A DNA stretch of 64,000 nt, from positions 2,986,501-3,050,500 of the forward strand of contig NZ_CP029254.1 of the NCBI RefSeq assembly GCF_003122365.1. The letters run 5' to 3'. The position numbers and the translations under genes were made by a program. Of this stretch, positions 1 through 8,475 are shown one piece after another. Source of the stretch: Streptomyces spongiicola. Lineage in GTDB: Bacteria; Actinomycetota; Actinomycetes; Streptomycetales; Streptomycetaceae. Under the pieces are notes generated by a model. That model did not search any database. It saw nothing but the letters and a program-made list of their open reading frames with translations, and was not told where the DNA came from. Numbering within the stretch: position 1 is the first letter of the stretch; the number at the start of each line of letters is the position of its first letter.

Positions 1-453
1 CCGGTCTACGTCCACTCCGTCGCCCAGGGCCTGCCTGCCCAGCACCACGGCATGGTCAACTACTGGAACGACGACCCGCTCGCCGGCCCCGCCTGGACCG
101 CGGCCCGGCAGCTGTGGAAGACCGCCGACCTCGGACCGCAGGACATCGACGTCGCCCAGATCTACGACGCGTTCACCCCGCTCGTGCCGCTGTCGCTGGA
201 GGGGTACGGCTTCTGCGGGCGCGGTGAGGGCGGGCCGTTCACCGAGGGGGGTGCGCTGGAGATCGGCGGCCGGCTGCCGCTCAACACCGGCGGCGGGGGG
301 CTCGGCGAGGCATATGTCCACGGCTTCAACCTGATCAACGAGGGTGTGAAGCAGTTGCGCGGTGTTTCGACGGCGCAGGTACAGGGTGCGTCGACGTGCC
401 TGGTGACGGCGGGCGAGGGAGTCCCGACTTCAGCGTTGGTTCTGAGGAGTTGA
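1..453 (+). CDS. Ltp2-like thiolase-fold aldolase, C-terminal part (5' end outside window)
   Basis: The frame is open from base 1, so only the last 150 residues of a thiolase-superfamily lipid-transfer protein are present. Visible are the conserved QIYDAFT segment, the GFCGRGEGG loop, NTGGGG and GEAYVHGFN. The usual second catalytic cysteine motif of true thiolases (CxG) is absent; the end reads VTAGEG. Two tyrosines (in IYDAF and EAYVHG) lie where Ltp2-type steroid side-chain aldolases carry theirs. Family knowledge: Ltp2 works as a retro-aldolase in complex with a DUF35 protein, and a DUF35 gene follows 8 bp downstream. I infer cleavage of a beta-hydroxyacyl-CoA rather than a Claisen reaction. 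A plain acetyl-CoA acetyltransferase is less likely; the missing N-terminus prevents a firm call. Confidence 0.8.
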   Translation, partial: PVYVHSVAQGLPAQHHGMVNYWNDDPLAGPAWTAARQLWKTADLGPQDIDVAQIYDAFTPLVPLSLEGYGFCGRGEGGPFTEGGALEIGGRLPLNTGGGGLGEAYVHGFNLINEGVKQLRGVSTAQVQGASTCLVTAGEGVPTSALVLRS

Positions 454-461
454 GCTGACAG

Positions 462-908
462 ATGACAGATTCTGTTATCGACTATCTGACGCCTGTCATC
501 GACGAAGACGGCGCACCCTTCTGGCGGTACGCCGCCCAAGGCGAGCTGCGCATCCAGGCCTGCGCCTCCTGCGACGAGCTGCGCTTCCCGCCCCGCCCCT
601 GCTGCCCCCGCTGCCAGTCGTTCCACAGCACCTGGCGGCGCATGAGCGGCCGGGGGCGGATCTGGTCGTATGTGCTGCCCCATCCGCCGCTGCTTCCCGG
701 CTACGCCGAGCAGGCCCCCTACAACGCGGTCGTCGTCGAACTCGCGGACGCCCCGCGCATCCGGCTGGTCGGCAACGTCGTGGCCGCCGCGGACGCCCCG
801 CTGAACTCGGTCGCCCCGGAGCGGCTGGGCATCGGGGCGCCGGTGCGGGTCGCGTTCACGGAGGCGGGCGGCGGAGTGACCGTGCCGCGCTGGCTGCTGG
901 AGCGCTGA
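462..908 (+). CDS. Zn-ribbon/OB-fold DUF35 protein, partner of the thiolase-like protein
   Basis: 148 aa. The N-terminal half carries a rubredoxin-like zinc ribbon with cysteines in CASC and CCPRC, and the second half is an OB-fold ending RVAFTEAGGGVTVPRW. The length is normal for stand-alone DUF35 proteins. In steroid catabolism the DUF35 domain of ChsH2 binds Ltp2 and shapes the acyl-CoA pocket. The gene sits 8 bp after the Ltp2-like gene and overlaps the next crotonase gene by one base (TGATG), so the three are almost certainly cotranscribed and translationally coupled. The substrate is unknown. Confidence 0.9.
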   Translation: MTDSVIDYLTPVIDEDGAPFWRYAAQGELRIQACASCDELRFPPRPCCPRCQSFHSTWRRMSGRGRIWSYVLPHPPLLPGYAEQAPYNAVVVELADAPRIRLVGNVVAAADAPLNSVAPERLGIGAPVRVAFTEAGGGVTVPRWLLER

Positions 909-1687
909 TGCCGGGGTCCGGGGTGCGTACGGAGCGGGACGAGGAGACCGGGGTCGCCGTCGTCACCCTCGACCGGCCCGCCCGCCACAACGCGATCGAT
1001 CTCGCCATGGCGCAGGAACTGTCGGCCGTCTGGCAGGAGTTCCGCTTCGACGACACCGTCCGCGCGGTGGTGGTCGCCGGCGCCGGGGGGAAGGCGTTCT
1101 GCACCGGATTCGACCGTTCCGCCGTCGTGCCCCAGCCCGCGTCGCCCTACTCGACGGAGGATCCGCTGCTGCGGATCGGCCCGAAGGCGAACGACCTGTG
1201 GAAGCCGGTGATCGCGGCGGTGCGCGGGCTGGCCTGCGGCGGCGCGTTCTATCTGCTCGGCGAGGCGGAGTTCCTGATCGCGGCCGAGGACGCCGTCTTC
1301 TTCGACCCCCACACCACCTACGGCATGGTCAGCGCCTACGAGTCGGTGTACCTGGCGATGCGGATGCCGTTCGGGGAGGTGGCCCGGACGGCGCTGATGG
1401 GTTCGGCGGAGCGGCTCTCGGCCCGCCGGGCCCATGAGACCGGGCTGGTCAGCGAGGTGACCCCGCCCGGCGGCGAGGTGCCGGCCGCGGTGCGCTGCGC
1501 GGAGGTGATCGCCTCCTACCCGGCCGAGGCGGTGCAGGGGACGGTCCGTGCGGTGTGGTCGGCGAAGGAGGCCGTCCGCGCGGTGGCACTGGCGCAGGCT
1601 CCGCATCTGGTGGCGCTGGGGAATCTGCCGCCGGAGCGGCAGGCGGAGCTGTTCGCCGCGCGCCGGCCGGGGTTCCGGCTCCGCTGA
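908..1687 (+). CDS. Enoyl-CoA hydratase/isomerase (crotonase) family protein
   Basis: 259 aa, full length for a crotonase. TLDRPARHNAID near residue 25 and GGKAFCTGFD near residue 65 form the CoA-binding region and first oxyanion-hole segment; RGLACGGAFYLLGEAEF is the second. FFDPHTTYGM follows. The position normally holding the hydratase glutamate pair is not clearly conserved, so isomerase or another crotonase chemistry is possible. It is the third gene of the left-edge operon, starting at an ATG that overlaps the DUF35 stop. I infer it supplies the hydrated substrate to the aldolase complex. Confidence 0.85.
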   Translation: MPGSGVRTERDEETGVAVVTLDRPARHNAIDLAMAQELSAVWQEFRFDDTVRAVVVAGAGGKAFCTGFDRSAVVPQPASPYSTEDPLLRIGPKANDLWKPVIAAVRGLACGGAFYLLGEAEFLIAAEDAVFFDPHTTYGMVSAYESVYLAMRMPFGEVARTALMGSAERLSARRAHETGLVSEVTPPGGEVPAAVRCAEVIASYPAEAVQGTVRAVWSAKEAVRAVALAQAPHLVALGNLPPERQAELFAARRPGFRLR

Positions 1688-1937
1688 GGCGCACGGAGCG
1701 CGGTGGAACGGCGGTTCGCTACGGGCACCGGGGTGGGCCGGGGAAGGGGTGCGGGCCCGTGCGGCCGGTGGTGAGTAAGCGGCCGCCGGTCGGCCGTATG
1801 AGAGGGAGAGCGGCCGCGCGGCGGCCGGTTCCCGGGGGCGTGCCGCCTCCGCGGGGGAAGGCGCTGGGCGGGGCCGGTTCAGGGTCGCGGTCGGGGTACC
1901 AGGGGCGTAGCGTCGTGCTGCGGAGAGGAGTCCGGCC

Positions 1938-2621
1938 ATGGTCCGCAACGTCATCGGGTCTGCTCTGGCTCTCGCCGGAGCGGCGGCCGCCGTGTACAGC
2001 CCCTTCCGTGCCTGGTACGACGGCCGTCGGGGCAGCGACTACCGGGTCCAGGACCTGTTCGGCGGGATCACCGACGCCCCGACGGAGGTCGGGGCGTCGA
2101 TCGTGCTGCCGTACGCGTTCGCCGCGCTGGTCGCGCTGTTCGGGGTGATGCTGCGGTCCCGGTTGCTGGTGGCGCTGGCGGGTCCGGTGGTGGTGGGTTT
2201 CACCGTCCTGTGGATGGTGCGCCAGGGGCAGGCGACGGGCTATCTGGCGGTCGGGGGCGGCTTGCCGGGGCTGGGTGAGGGCGTCGCGGTGGCGCTGGGC
2301 GGCGGTGTCCTGCTGCTGCTGGCGGCGGTGGTGATGCGGGGGCGGGCGCCGAGGGTGGTGGGGTTCGAGGAACCGGGTTACGACGGCCCGCCGGGCGGCG
2401 CCGGCTGGTATCCGCCGGAGCATCCGGCCGGGTATCCGCCGGCGGACGGCCCGCACGCGTGGGCGCCGGAGCTGGACGACACTCAGCGGCTGCCGACCAG
2501 CGCGCCTCCTCCGGCGTACGGGCCGGGCCCGCGTCGGCCGCGGCCCGACCCGTATGGCGCCGCCCCGTATGGCGCCGACCCGGGGCGGGATCCGTTCGGT
2601 GACGAGTGGCGCGGTCCGTAG
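1938..2621 (+). CDS. Predicted membrane protein with proline-rich cytoplasmic tail
   Basis: 227 aa. It has about four hydrophobic segments: residues 5-20, 55-72 (SIVLPYAFAALVALFGV), 78-95 and 108-135. These are followed by a tail of about 90 residues rich in Pro, Gly and Tyr (repeated YG(A)AP units). The start ATG follows GGAGAGGAG at 1922-1930 (spacing about 7). I do not recognise a functional family; similar short membrane proteins with PPAYGPGP tails are common beside Streptomyces genes. It converges on afsK, which is why it may be listed near that kinase in other genomes. No enzymatic motif is seen. Confidence 0.75.
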   Translation: MVRNVIGSALALAGAAAAVYSPFRAWYDGRRGSDYRVQDLFGGITDAPTEVGASIVLPYAFAALVALFGVMLRSRLLVALAGPVVVGFTVLWMVRQGQATGYLAVGGGLPGLGEGVAVALGGGVLLLLAAVVMRGRAPRVVGFEEPGYDGPPGGAGWYPPEHPAGYPPADGPHAWAPELDDTQRLPTSAPPPAYGPGPRRPRPDPYGAAPYGADPGRDPFGDEWRGP

Positions 2622-2733
2622 GGCTCGCGTTCCGCTCCCGGCGGCACCGCCCCGATGGTGCCGTTCAACTCGGTGGCCCCGCTGGCCTCGCTGGCCCCGA
2701 TGACCGCCGTAACCCCGCTGGCCTCAATGGACC

Positions 2734-2885
2734 CGGCAACCCCGGCAACCCCGGCAACCCCGACGGCTCCGGCAACCCCGGCGGCTCCGGCAACCCCGGC
2801 AACCCCGACGGCTCCGGCAACCCCAGCGGCTCCGGCAACCCCGGCAACCCCGACGGCTCCGGCGGCTCCGGCGGCTCCGGTGTTC
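2734..2885. repeat. Intergenic minisatellite, GGCAACCCC/GGCTCC units
   Basis: Between the convergent membrane protein and afsK lies a tandem array built from CGGCAACCCC and CGACGGCTC words. The higher-order unit is about 39 bp, repeated roughly three times. It could be read in frame as Gly-Asn-Pro collagen-like peptide, but there is no ribosome binding site and no start that would make a credible gene. Confidence 0.75.
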
Positions 2886-2907
2886 CCGGCCGGGCCGCCG
2901 GACCGGT

Positions 2908-5316
2908 TCAGCGGGGTGCGGTGCCGCGTCCGGTGGCGGTTCCCCTGGCGGCGTCCAGCGCGTAGACGCAGCGGTCCTTGGAACAGGCGTAGACGACGCC
3001 GTTGCGGGCGACGGGTGAGCCGGTGATCTCGCCGCCGGTGGCGAGTTTCCAGCGGAGCTGCCCGCCGGCCGCGTCGAGGGTGTAGAGGACGTGGTCGGCG
3101 GAGCCGAAGTGGATCCGGCCGTCGGCGGCGACGGGGCTGCCGGTCACCTCCCCGCCGGCGGCGAACCGCCATTTGGGGGTGCCGGTCAGGGCGTCGAGGG
3201 TGTAGAGCGCGTTGCCGCTGCCGACGTGGATGCTGCCGTCGGCGACGAGGACCGGTTCGACTGACTGGCGGGCCTCGGTGGCGATGCGCCAGCGGTCCTT
3301 TCCGGTGGCGGCGTCGAGGGCGTAGACGGTGCCGAGGTAGTCGGCGAGGTAGATCCCGCCGCCGGTGACGGCGGGGCCGGGGGCGAAGACGGGCGGGGAG
3401 AGGAAGACGGCCGGGGCCTCGAAGTGCCAGCGCACATGGCCGGTGACGGTGTCGGCGCACAGGACCCGGGTGCCGGCGGCGACGTAGGTGCAGCCGTCGG
3501 CGGCCTGGGTGACCCGTGCGGGTACGCCGCCGCGGGAGGCGGCGTCGCCGACGGGATAGGACCAGCGTTCGCCGCCGGTGCGGGCGTCGAGGGCCTGGAG
3601 GCGGCCGTCGCGGCAGACGTAGACGGTGTCGTCGTGCAGCGCGGGTCCGGCCTCGGGGGTCTCGAAGTCGGTCTGGGCTCCGGCGATCTCCCAGAGCTTC
3701 TCGCCTCGGGAGGCTTCCCAGCCCTGTACGCCGCCGCCGCGGGTGGCGGTGACGACGGTGCCGCGGGCGGCCTGGAGGGCGTAGACCCAGGCGTCGGTCG
3801 GGGTACGCCACCGTTCGCCGCCGTCGCCTGCGTCGAGGGTGTAGAGGGTGGGGCCGTCGGAGGCGTGGATGCGTCCGTCGGCGACGCCCATGGCCCAGGC
3901 GACGTCGCGGGTCTTGAACTGGCGGCGGCCGCTGGCCACGTCGAGGGCGTGGATCTCGAAGGAGGTGACGTAGACGAGGTGGCCGTCGACGACGGGGGTG
4001 CCCCAGACGTCGTTGGACATGCGGAAGCGCCAGGGGCGCCAGCGGGCGGGTCCGGTGTCCGGGGGTGCGGTGTCCGGGGGTGCGGTGGGTGCGGGTACGG
4101 GCGGAGCCGCGGTCGTGGCGCGGCGTACGGCCTCGCCCCCGGGCGGGCGGACCCAGCCGGTGGCCGGGCCGGCTTCGGCGGCGGGTCGGGCGTCTGCCCC
4201 GGCGCGGGGGCCGGGCCCGATGGGGATTCTGGCGCCGGGCAGCCGCACGGGCCCGGGGCCGGGTTCCGGCGGGGCGTGCCGGGGACGGAGGGGTTCGGTG
4301 TCGCGGGGGTCGGCTCCGCCGGGCTGCTGGGCGGCGGGTGCGTGACCGGGTCTGGGGGGTGCGGGGGGTGCGGGGGGTGCGTGGGGGCGGGGCCGGCCGG
4401 GGGGCGCGCCGGCGCCGGGGAGCCGTCCGCCGCGGCGTCCTTCGATGAGGGAGACGGCCCGGCCGGGCAGCCAGGCGGACGCGGTTCCGCTGTCGTCCCC
4501 ACCGGAGGCGAACAGGTGCGGGGCGAGTTGCGACTGGAGGTCCTCGGGGCTGGGCCGCAGGGTCGCGTCGGGCCGCATGCAGGACTCGATGAGGGGGCGC
4601 AGTTCGTCGGGCAGGCCGGACAGGTCGGGGCCCTCGCGCAGGAGCATGAAGACGGTCTCCACGGGGTTGGCGCCGTGGAAGGGCGCGTGTCCGGTGGCGG
4701 CGAAGACGAGGGTGGAGCCGAGGGAGAAGACGTCGCTGGCGCCGGTGACGCTGCGGGAGTCGCGGGCCTGTTCCGGCGACATGTAGGCGGGGGTGCCGAC
4801 GGCGACGTTGGTCATGGTGAGGCGGGTGTTGGAGACCCCTGAGGCGATGCCGAAGTCGATCACACGGGGGCCGTCCTCGACGACGAGGACGTTGGACGGC
4901 TTGAGGTCGCGGTGGACCAGGCCCGCGCCGTGGATGGACTGGAGGGCTTCGGCGATTCCGGCCGCCAGCCAGCGGACCGCCTGGGCGGGCAGGGTCCCGC
5001 ACTCGTTCACTATTTCCTCGAGGGAGGGGGCGGGTACGTAGGCGGTGGCGAGCCAGGGCACGGCGGCGCGTGGATCGGCGTCCACGACGGCCGCGGTGTA
5101 GAAGCCGGAGACCGCCCGTGCCGCCTCCACCTCGCGGGTGAAGCGGACGCGGAACAACTGGTCCTCGGCGAGTTCGGTGCGCACCGTCTTGATCGCCACA
5201 CGCCGGCCGGACGCCGACCGTGCGAGATAGACCAGCCCCATGCCGCCGGCTCCGAGCCGTCCCAGCACCTCGAAGGGGCCGATCCGCCTCGGGTCGTGCT
5301 GCGTCAGCTGCTCCAC
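2908..5316 (-). CDS. afsK: AfsK serine/threonine protein kinase with C-terminal PQQ-type beta-propeller
   Basis: 802 aa from the GTG at 5316, preceded by GGGGAGG; the open frame extends further upstream, but this start gives the known AfsK N-terminus ([16 protein letters not shown]). The kinase domain (about residues 10-270) has a glycine loop [12 protein letters not shown], the VAIK lysine, catalytic [11 protein letters not shown] and SPEQA. A Pro-rich linker follows, then about eight YTLDAATG-type propeller blades (residues 430-790). Known role: AfsK autophosphorylates, phosphorylates AfsR to raise afsS expression and secondary metabolism, and also acts on DivIVA in polar growth. A typical extracytoplasmic arrangement is not needed; I see no transmembrane helix. 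Order here is VOC gene then afsK, same strand. Confidence 0.95.
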   Translation of the reverse strand: MEQLTQHDPRRIGPFEVLGRLGAGGMGLVYLARSASGRRVAIKTVRTELAEDQLFRVRFTREVEAARAVSGFYTAAVVDADPRAAVPWLATAYVPAPSLEEIVNECGTLPAQAVRWLAAGIAEALQSIHGAGLVHRDLKPSNVLVVEDGPRVIDFGIASGVSNTRLTMTNVAVGTPAYMSPEQARDSRSVTGASDVFSLGSTLVFAATGHAPFHGANPVETVFMLLREGPDLSGLPDELRPLIESCMRPDATLRPSPEDLQSQLAPHLFASGGDDSGTASAWLPGRAVSLIEGRRGGRLPGAGAPPGRPRPHAPPAPPAPPRPGHAPAAQQPGGADPRDTEPLRPRHAPPEPGPGPVRLPGARIPIGPGPRAGADARPAAEAGPATGWVRPPGGEAVRRATTAAPPVPAPTAPPDTAPPDTGPARWRPWRFRMSNDVWGTPVVDGHLVYVTSFEIHALDVASGRRQFKTRDVAWAMGVADGRIHASDGPTLYTLDAGDGGERWRTPTDAWVYALQAARGTVVTATRGGGVQGWEASRGEKLWEIAGAQTDFETPEAGPALHDDTVYVCRDGRLQALDARTGGERWSYPVGDAASRGGVPARVTQAADGCTYVAAGTRVLCADTVTGHVRWHFEAPAVFLSPPVFAPGPAVTGGGIYLADYLGTVYALDAATGKDRWRIATEARQSVEPVLVADGSIHVGSGNALYTLDALTGTPKWRFAAGGEVTGSPVAADGRIHFGSADHVLYTLDAAGGQLRWKLATGGEITGSPVARNGVVYACSKDRCVYALDAARGTATGRGTAPR

Positions 5317-5498
5317 TTCGCCTGCCACCTCCCCGTAGGGGCCATGAAGGTACGGCCCCGTCGCCACCTGATTGTTCCTGCCGGAGGGCACGGTTGCGAA
5401 CCCGGGGCGGTATCGGGGTGTCTCGGGCCATTTTGCCCGCCTGCCCGGGGGCTGCGGGTGGGTTCGGCGGGTTCGGCCCGCAGGTTCAGGTGCCGGGT

Positions 5499-6479
5499 TC
5501 AGGTGCCGGGTTCAGGTGCCGGGCCCACGGGACGGGTCGCCTGGTGTTCGGCGGCCTGGCCCGACGGAGCACGGTCCGTGCTGCCAGGCCGCGGTGGGGC
5601 GGGGGCGGCGCCGGACGGTTCCGCCGGGTGTTCCGGTCGCTGCCGGGGGGTGCGTCCGGGTGCCCGGCCGGGTTCGAGTCCGGGTCCGGGTCCGGGTTCG
5701 GGTTCGGCCAGGACGGCGAAGGAGGCGCCCTGGTCGTCGACGAGGACGGCCATACGTCCGTAGGGGATGTCGAACGGCGGTGCGGTGACGCGGCCGCCGA
5801 GCCGGGTGGCGCGTTCGACGGCGGCGTCGGTGTCGGTGACGGCGAAGTAGACGAGGAAGTGGCCGGGCATCTCCGGGGGGAACGCGTCGGTGATGACGCT
5901 GCGGCCGCCGACCGCGGTGTCCTCGCCGGGTTGGGTTCCGGCGGGCGACCACATCAGGTAGTCGACGGCCTCATCGGGCAGCTCGGTGCCCTGGAACCCG
6001 AACACCTGCCGGTAGAAGCGGTCGACGGCGTCCTTCTCCCGGGTGTAGACCTCGGTCCAGCAGAACGAGCCGGGTGTGCCGCTGAGCGCGAAGCCGTCGC
6101 GTTCGCCCTTCTGCCAGAGCCCGAACACGGCGCCCCCGGGGTCGGCGGCGAGGACGGTGGTACCGAGGCCGTCGACGGGTGCGGGGGCGGTGATCACCTG
6201 GCCGCCGGCGTCCCTGATCGTCCGGGCGGTGGCGGCGGCGTCGCCGGTGGCGAAGTACACGCCCCAGGTGGTGGGCATCCGGCCGTCGCTCTTGGCGGCC
6301 AGCGCGGCGACGGGCTTTCCGTCGCTCAGGGCGTCGGTGTAGTGAGGATAGGGTCCTTGATCTGCGCTTTTGCCACTGTAGGTCCAGCCGAACAGTTCGC
6401 CGTAGAAGCGCTTGCCCGCTTCCAGGTCGGGCAGCTGGGCGTCCACCCAGCAGGGCGTGCCCTCGGTGAATTCGGCCAT
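5499..6479 (-). CDS. Two-domain VOC (glyoxalase/dioxygenase superfamily) protein, CFP30B-like
   Basis: 326 aa. Two vicinal-oxygen-chelate domains lie in tandem: residues 5-125 ([20 protein letters not shown]) and 135-258 ([20 protein letters not shown]). This is the usual plan of mycobacterial CFP30B-like proteins of about 260 aa. The last 65 residues are a low-complexity Pro/Gly/Arg tail beginning with [11 protein letters not shown], apparently a repeat-driven extension past the normal end. The metal ligands typical of dioxygenases are not complete, so the chemistry is unknown. It lies 182 bp upstream of afsK on the same strand. Confidence 0.85.
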   Translation of the reverse strand: MAEFTEGTPCWVDAQLPDLEAGKRFYGELFGWTYSGKSADQGPYPHYTDALSDGKPVAALAAKSDGRMPTTWGVYFATGDAAATARTIRDAGGQVITAPAPVDGLGTTVLAADPGGAVFGLWQKGERDGFALSGTPGSFCWTEVYTREKDAVDRFYRQVFGFQGTELPDEAVDYLMWSPAGTQPGEDTAVGGRSVITDAFPPEMPGHFLVYFAVTDTDAAVERATRLGGRVTAPPFDIPYGRMAVLVDDQGASFAVLAEPEPGPGPGLEPGRAPGRTPRQRPEHPAEPSGAAPAPPRPGSTDRAPSGQAAEHQATRPVGPAPEPGT

Positions 6480-6540
6480 GGTCCGGCCCCTTCCTCGGCG
6501 CGGGCCGCACGGGACGGGTTCCCGGGTGGAGATGCCCCGC

Positions 6541-6715
6541 GATCCCGGGGAGCCCGGAGATCCGGGATTCCTCGGATCACCCGGATCACCCGGATTTTTC
6601 GGGTTCCGGGTCCCAGGCCCCCGGGGCTACCGGGCCTCCGGCTCCCGAAACCCCTGGAGCCCCCGAAACCCCCGAAACCCCTGGAGCCCCTGGAGCCCCC
6701 GGGCCCGGAGACGCC
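6541..6715. repeat. Short tandem repeats in the VOC-TetR intergenic gap
   Basis: The 450-bp gap between the divergent VOC and TetR genes contains CCCGGAT units near 6575-6600 and CCCCGAAA/CCCCTGGAG units near 6655-6705. No coding potential is seen. The right part of the gap (from 6735) is less repetitive and should carry the TetR promoter. Confidence 0.6.
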
Positions 6716-6804
6716 GGCGCGAGCCCTCGGCGCAGTATGTGATGTCACTCACAGTGAACCCGACTCCGGCCCGCGCCGCATGTAGAGGCGGGCCGTTGGT
6801 TGAG

Positions 6805-6838
6805 TTGTCCACCGAAACTATCCACAGGCTGTTGATAA
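6805..6838. promoter_or_regulatory. Cluster of three DnaA-box-like 9-mers
   Basis: Within 34 bp: TTGTCCACC (6805-6813, one mismatch to the actinobacterial TTGTCCACA), CTATCCACA (6818-6826, one mismatch to TTATCCACA) and TGTTGATAA (6830-6838, reverse of TTATCAACA, one mismatch). They lie about 90 bp before the TetR start. Confidence 0.45.
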
Positions 6839-6928
6839 CACTGTTGGCCTACCCGGGGGACGGTGCGGGAGCACCCCATTTGCAGTCGGCCGAATCGCGC
6901 GCCGATCACCCCTCGGTAAGCTGACGGC

Positions 6929-7576
6929 ATGACAGGACAAGTACGCACTGTCGACGGCCGCGTCGCCGGCCGTCGCGGACAGGCGACGCGGCAGAAGCTG
7001 CTCGACTGTCTCAGCGAGATGCTCAGCTCCTCGCCGTACCGGGACGTCAAGGTCATCGATGTGGCCCGGAGGGCGGGGACCTCACCCGCGACCTTCTACC
7101 AGTACTTCCCCGACGTCGAGGGCGCGGTCCTCGAACTCGCGGAGGAAATGGCCACGGAGGGTGCGGCGTTGACGGACCTGGTCGCGGGACGGTCCTGGGT
7201 CGGCAAGGCCGCCTGGCAGACCTCGGAGCAACTCGTCGAGGGATTCCTCGACTTCTGGCGCAAACACGACGCGATCCTCCGCGTGGTTGACCTGGGCGCA
7301 GCCGAGGGCGACAAGCGGTTCTACAAGATCCGCATGAAGATCCTGAACTCGGTCACCAACACCCTCGCGGACGCGGTGAAGGAACTCCAGTCACGGGGCA
7401 AGGTCGACAAGGACGTCAGCCCCATGGCGGTGTCGGGTTCGCTCGTCGCGATGCTGGCGTCGGTCGCCTCGCACCAGAGGGGCTTTCAGACCTGGGGCGT
7501 CAAGCAGGCGGAACTCAGGCCGAACCTGGCGCTGTTGGTCCACCTCGGCATCACGGGCAAGAAGCCGACGAAGTAG
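6929..7576 (+). CDS. TetR family transcriptional regulator
   Basis: 215 aa. The N-terminal HTH runs over residues 17-65 (TRQKLLDCLSEML, then DVARRAGTSPATFYQYFPD). The all-helical ligand domain follows (FLDFWRKHDAILRVVDLGAAEGD). Transcribed divergently from the VOC-afsK pair. No operator-like palindrome is evident immediately upstream and its own targets cannot be read. It is not preceded by the TGACG-N3-CGTCA motif found before the catabolic genes, so I do not propose it as their repressor. Confidence 0.9.
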   Translation: MTGQVRTVDGRVAGRRGQATRQKLLDCLSEMLSSSPYRDVKVIDVARRAGTSPATFYQYFPDVEGAVLELAEEMATEGAALTDLVAGRSWVGKAAWQTSEQLVEGFLDFWRKHDAILRVVDLGAAEGDKRFYKIRMKILNSVTNTLADAVKELQSRGKVDKDVSPMAVSGSLVAMLASVASHQRGFQTWGVKQAELRPNLALLVHLGITGKKPTK

Positions 7577-7986
7577 CACACGGGCCGGCGATGACGGGTG
7601 CGCTCGCGCCGAGTCCCGTCACGGACCCACCCGTTCACCCTCGGTGACGCACCGCACAGGCATACTCGCCCCCGGTGACGCCGAGCAGCACGAGCACCTG
7701 TGCGACCGCCCCGCACCTCCGCGTCCGGCACGTCCGGCACGTCCGAAGCCTGGCGCGCACAGCACCGGCACAACCGGACAACTGGCACAGCCGGCACGAC
7801 CAGGTGCCGTCGACACAGCCGGCACGACCAGGTGCCGCCGCGCCGCCCACCCCGTCTCCGGCGCTTCCGTAGCCCGGTCGGCACGGCACCGGTGGATCCG
7901 CCGCCGTCGCAGCGCACCCCGTGTCCGGTACATCCGCCGCGGCCCCCGCGCGAGGGTCGGGCGCACGGCCGGTCCGTCCCGCCGCG
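7577..7986. repeat. Gene-free 410-bp gap with a 24-bp direct repeat
   Basis: Between the convergent TetR and reductase genes. A 24-bp unit starting CACAGCCGGCACGACC occurs at 7786-7809 and 7814-7837, and GGCACGTCC words repeat near 7730-7745. No gene or clear terminator is seen. Confidence 0.6.
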
Positions 7987-8475
7987 TCAGTCCGGGGCAC
8001 TGGTCAGCCGCGTCAGCCGGAACAGCCGGATCTCCCGTTCCACCCTCGCCTGGTACGCCGCGTACGGAGGCCAGAACGCAAGCGCCGCCTCCCAGGCCGT
8101 CGCGCGCTCCTCACCGGTCAGCAGTTCCGCCCGCACCGGGACGTCCGCGCCCCGCCAGCTGATCTCCGCCTCCGGGTGTGCGAGCAGGTTCCCCGTCCAG
8201 GCCGGATGGCCGGGCCGGCCGAAGTTGGAGCCGACCAGGATCCAGGTGCCGGCGGCCTGCTCCGGTATGCACGCGAGCGGCGTACGGCGCGCGAGCCCCG
8301 TTCTCGCGCCGCGCGATGTCAGCAGCAGCCCCGGCAGCAGCTGCGCGCTGAGCAGCACTCTTCCCCGGGTGAGACGGTGGACGGCACGGTCCACGGCGGG
8401 GACGACGCGGGGGGCGACGCGTGCGAAGACGCGGGTGGAGGAGATCTTCCGGACCGCGTGGATACCGGGGCGCAT
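7987..8475 (-). CDS. Nitroreductase/deazaflavin-dependent (DDN-type, F420) oxidoreductase
   Basis: 162 aa. Split-barrel flavoprotein of the deazaflavin-dependent nitroreductase group: LLTSRGARTGLARRTPL, then WILVGSNFGRPGHPAWTGNLLAHPEAEI, the segment that grips F420 in the mycobacterial enzymes, and a C-terminal FWPPYAAYQARVEREI. Length is typical. Its ATG overlaps the stop of the acyl-CoA dehydrogenase (TGATG), so it is the second gene of that operon and likely shares its palindromic operator at 10048-10060. I infer a redox step on the same acyl or ring substrate. The specific substrate is unknown. Confidence 0.85.
   Translation of the reverse strand: MRPGIHAVRKISSTRVFARVAPRVVPAVDRAVHRLTRGRVLLSAQLLPGLLLTSRGARTGLARRTPLACIPEQAAGTWILVGSNFGRPGHPAWTGNLLAHPEAEISWRGADVPVRAELLTGEERATAWEAALAFWPPYAAYQARVEREIRLFRLTRLTSAPD

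Noticed and set aside
2734..2885. Tandem repeats that might be a CRISPR array
   Set aside because: Units are contiguous and have no unique spacers; the same holds for every other repeat tract in the window. No cas gene is present.
2483..5431. Long minus-strand frame overlapping afsK in another phase
   Set aside because: Arg-rich composition without motifs; the AfsK frame explains the region completely.
5671..5681. GGTTCGAGTCC resembling a tRNA T-arm
   Set aside because: No acceptor or anticodon stem can be folded around it; it lies in the GC-repeat tail of the VOC gene. No tRNA was found anywhere in the window.
6929..7576. This TetR as the repressor of the nine-site regulon
   Set aside because: Its promoter lacks the motif and it lies beside afsK, away from the catabolic operons; no evidence links them.
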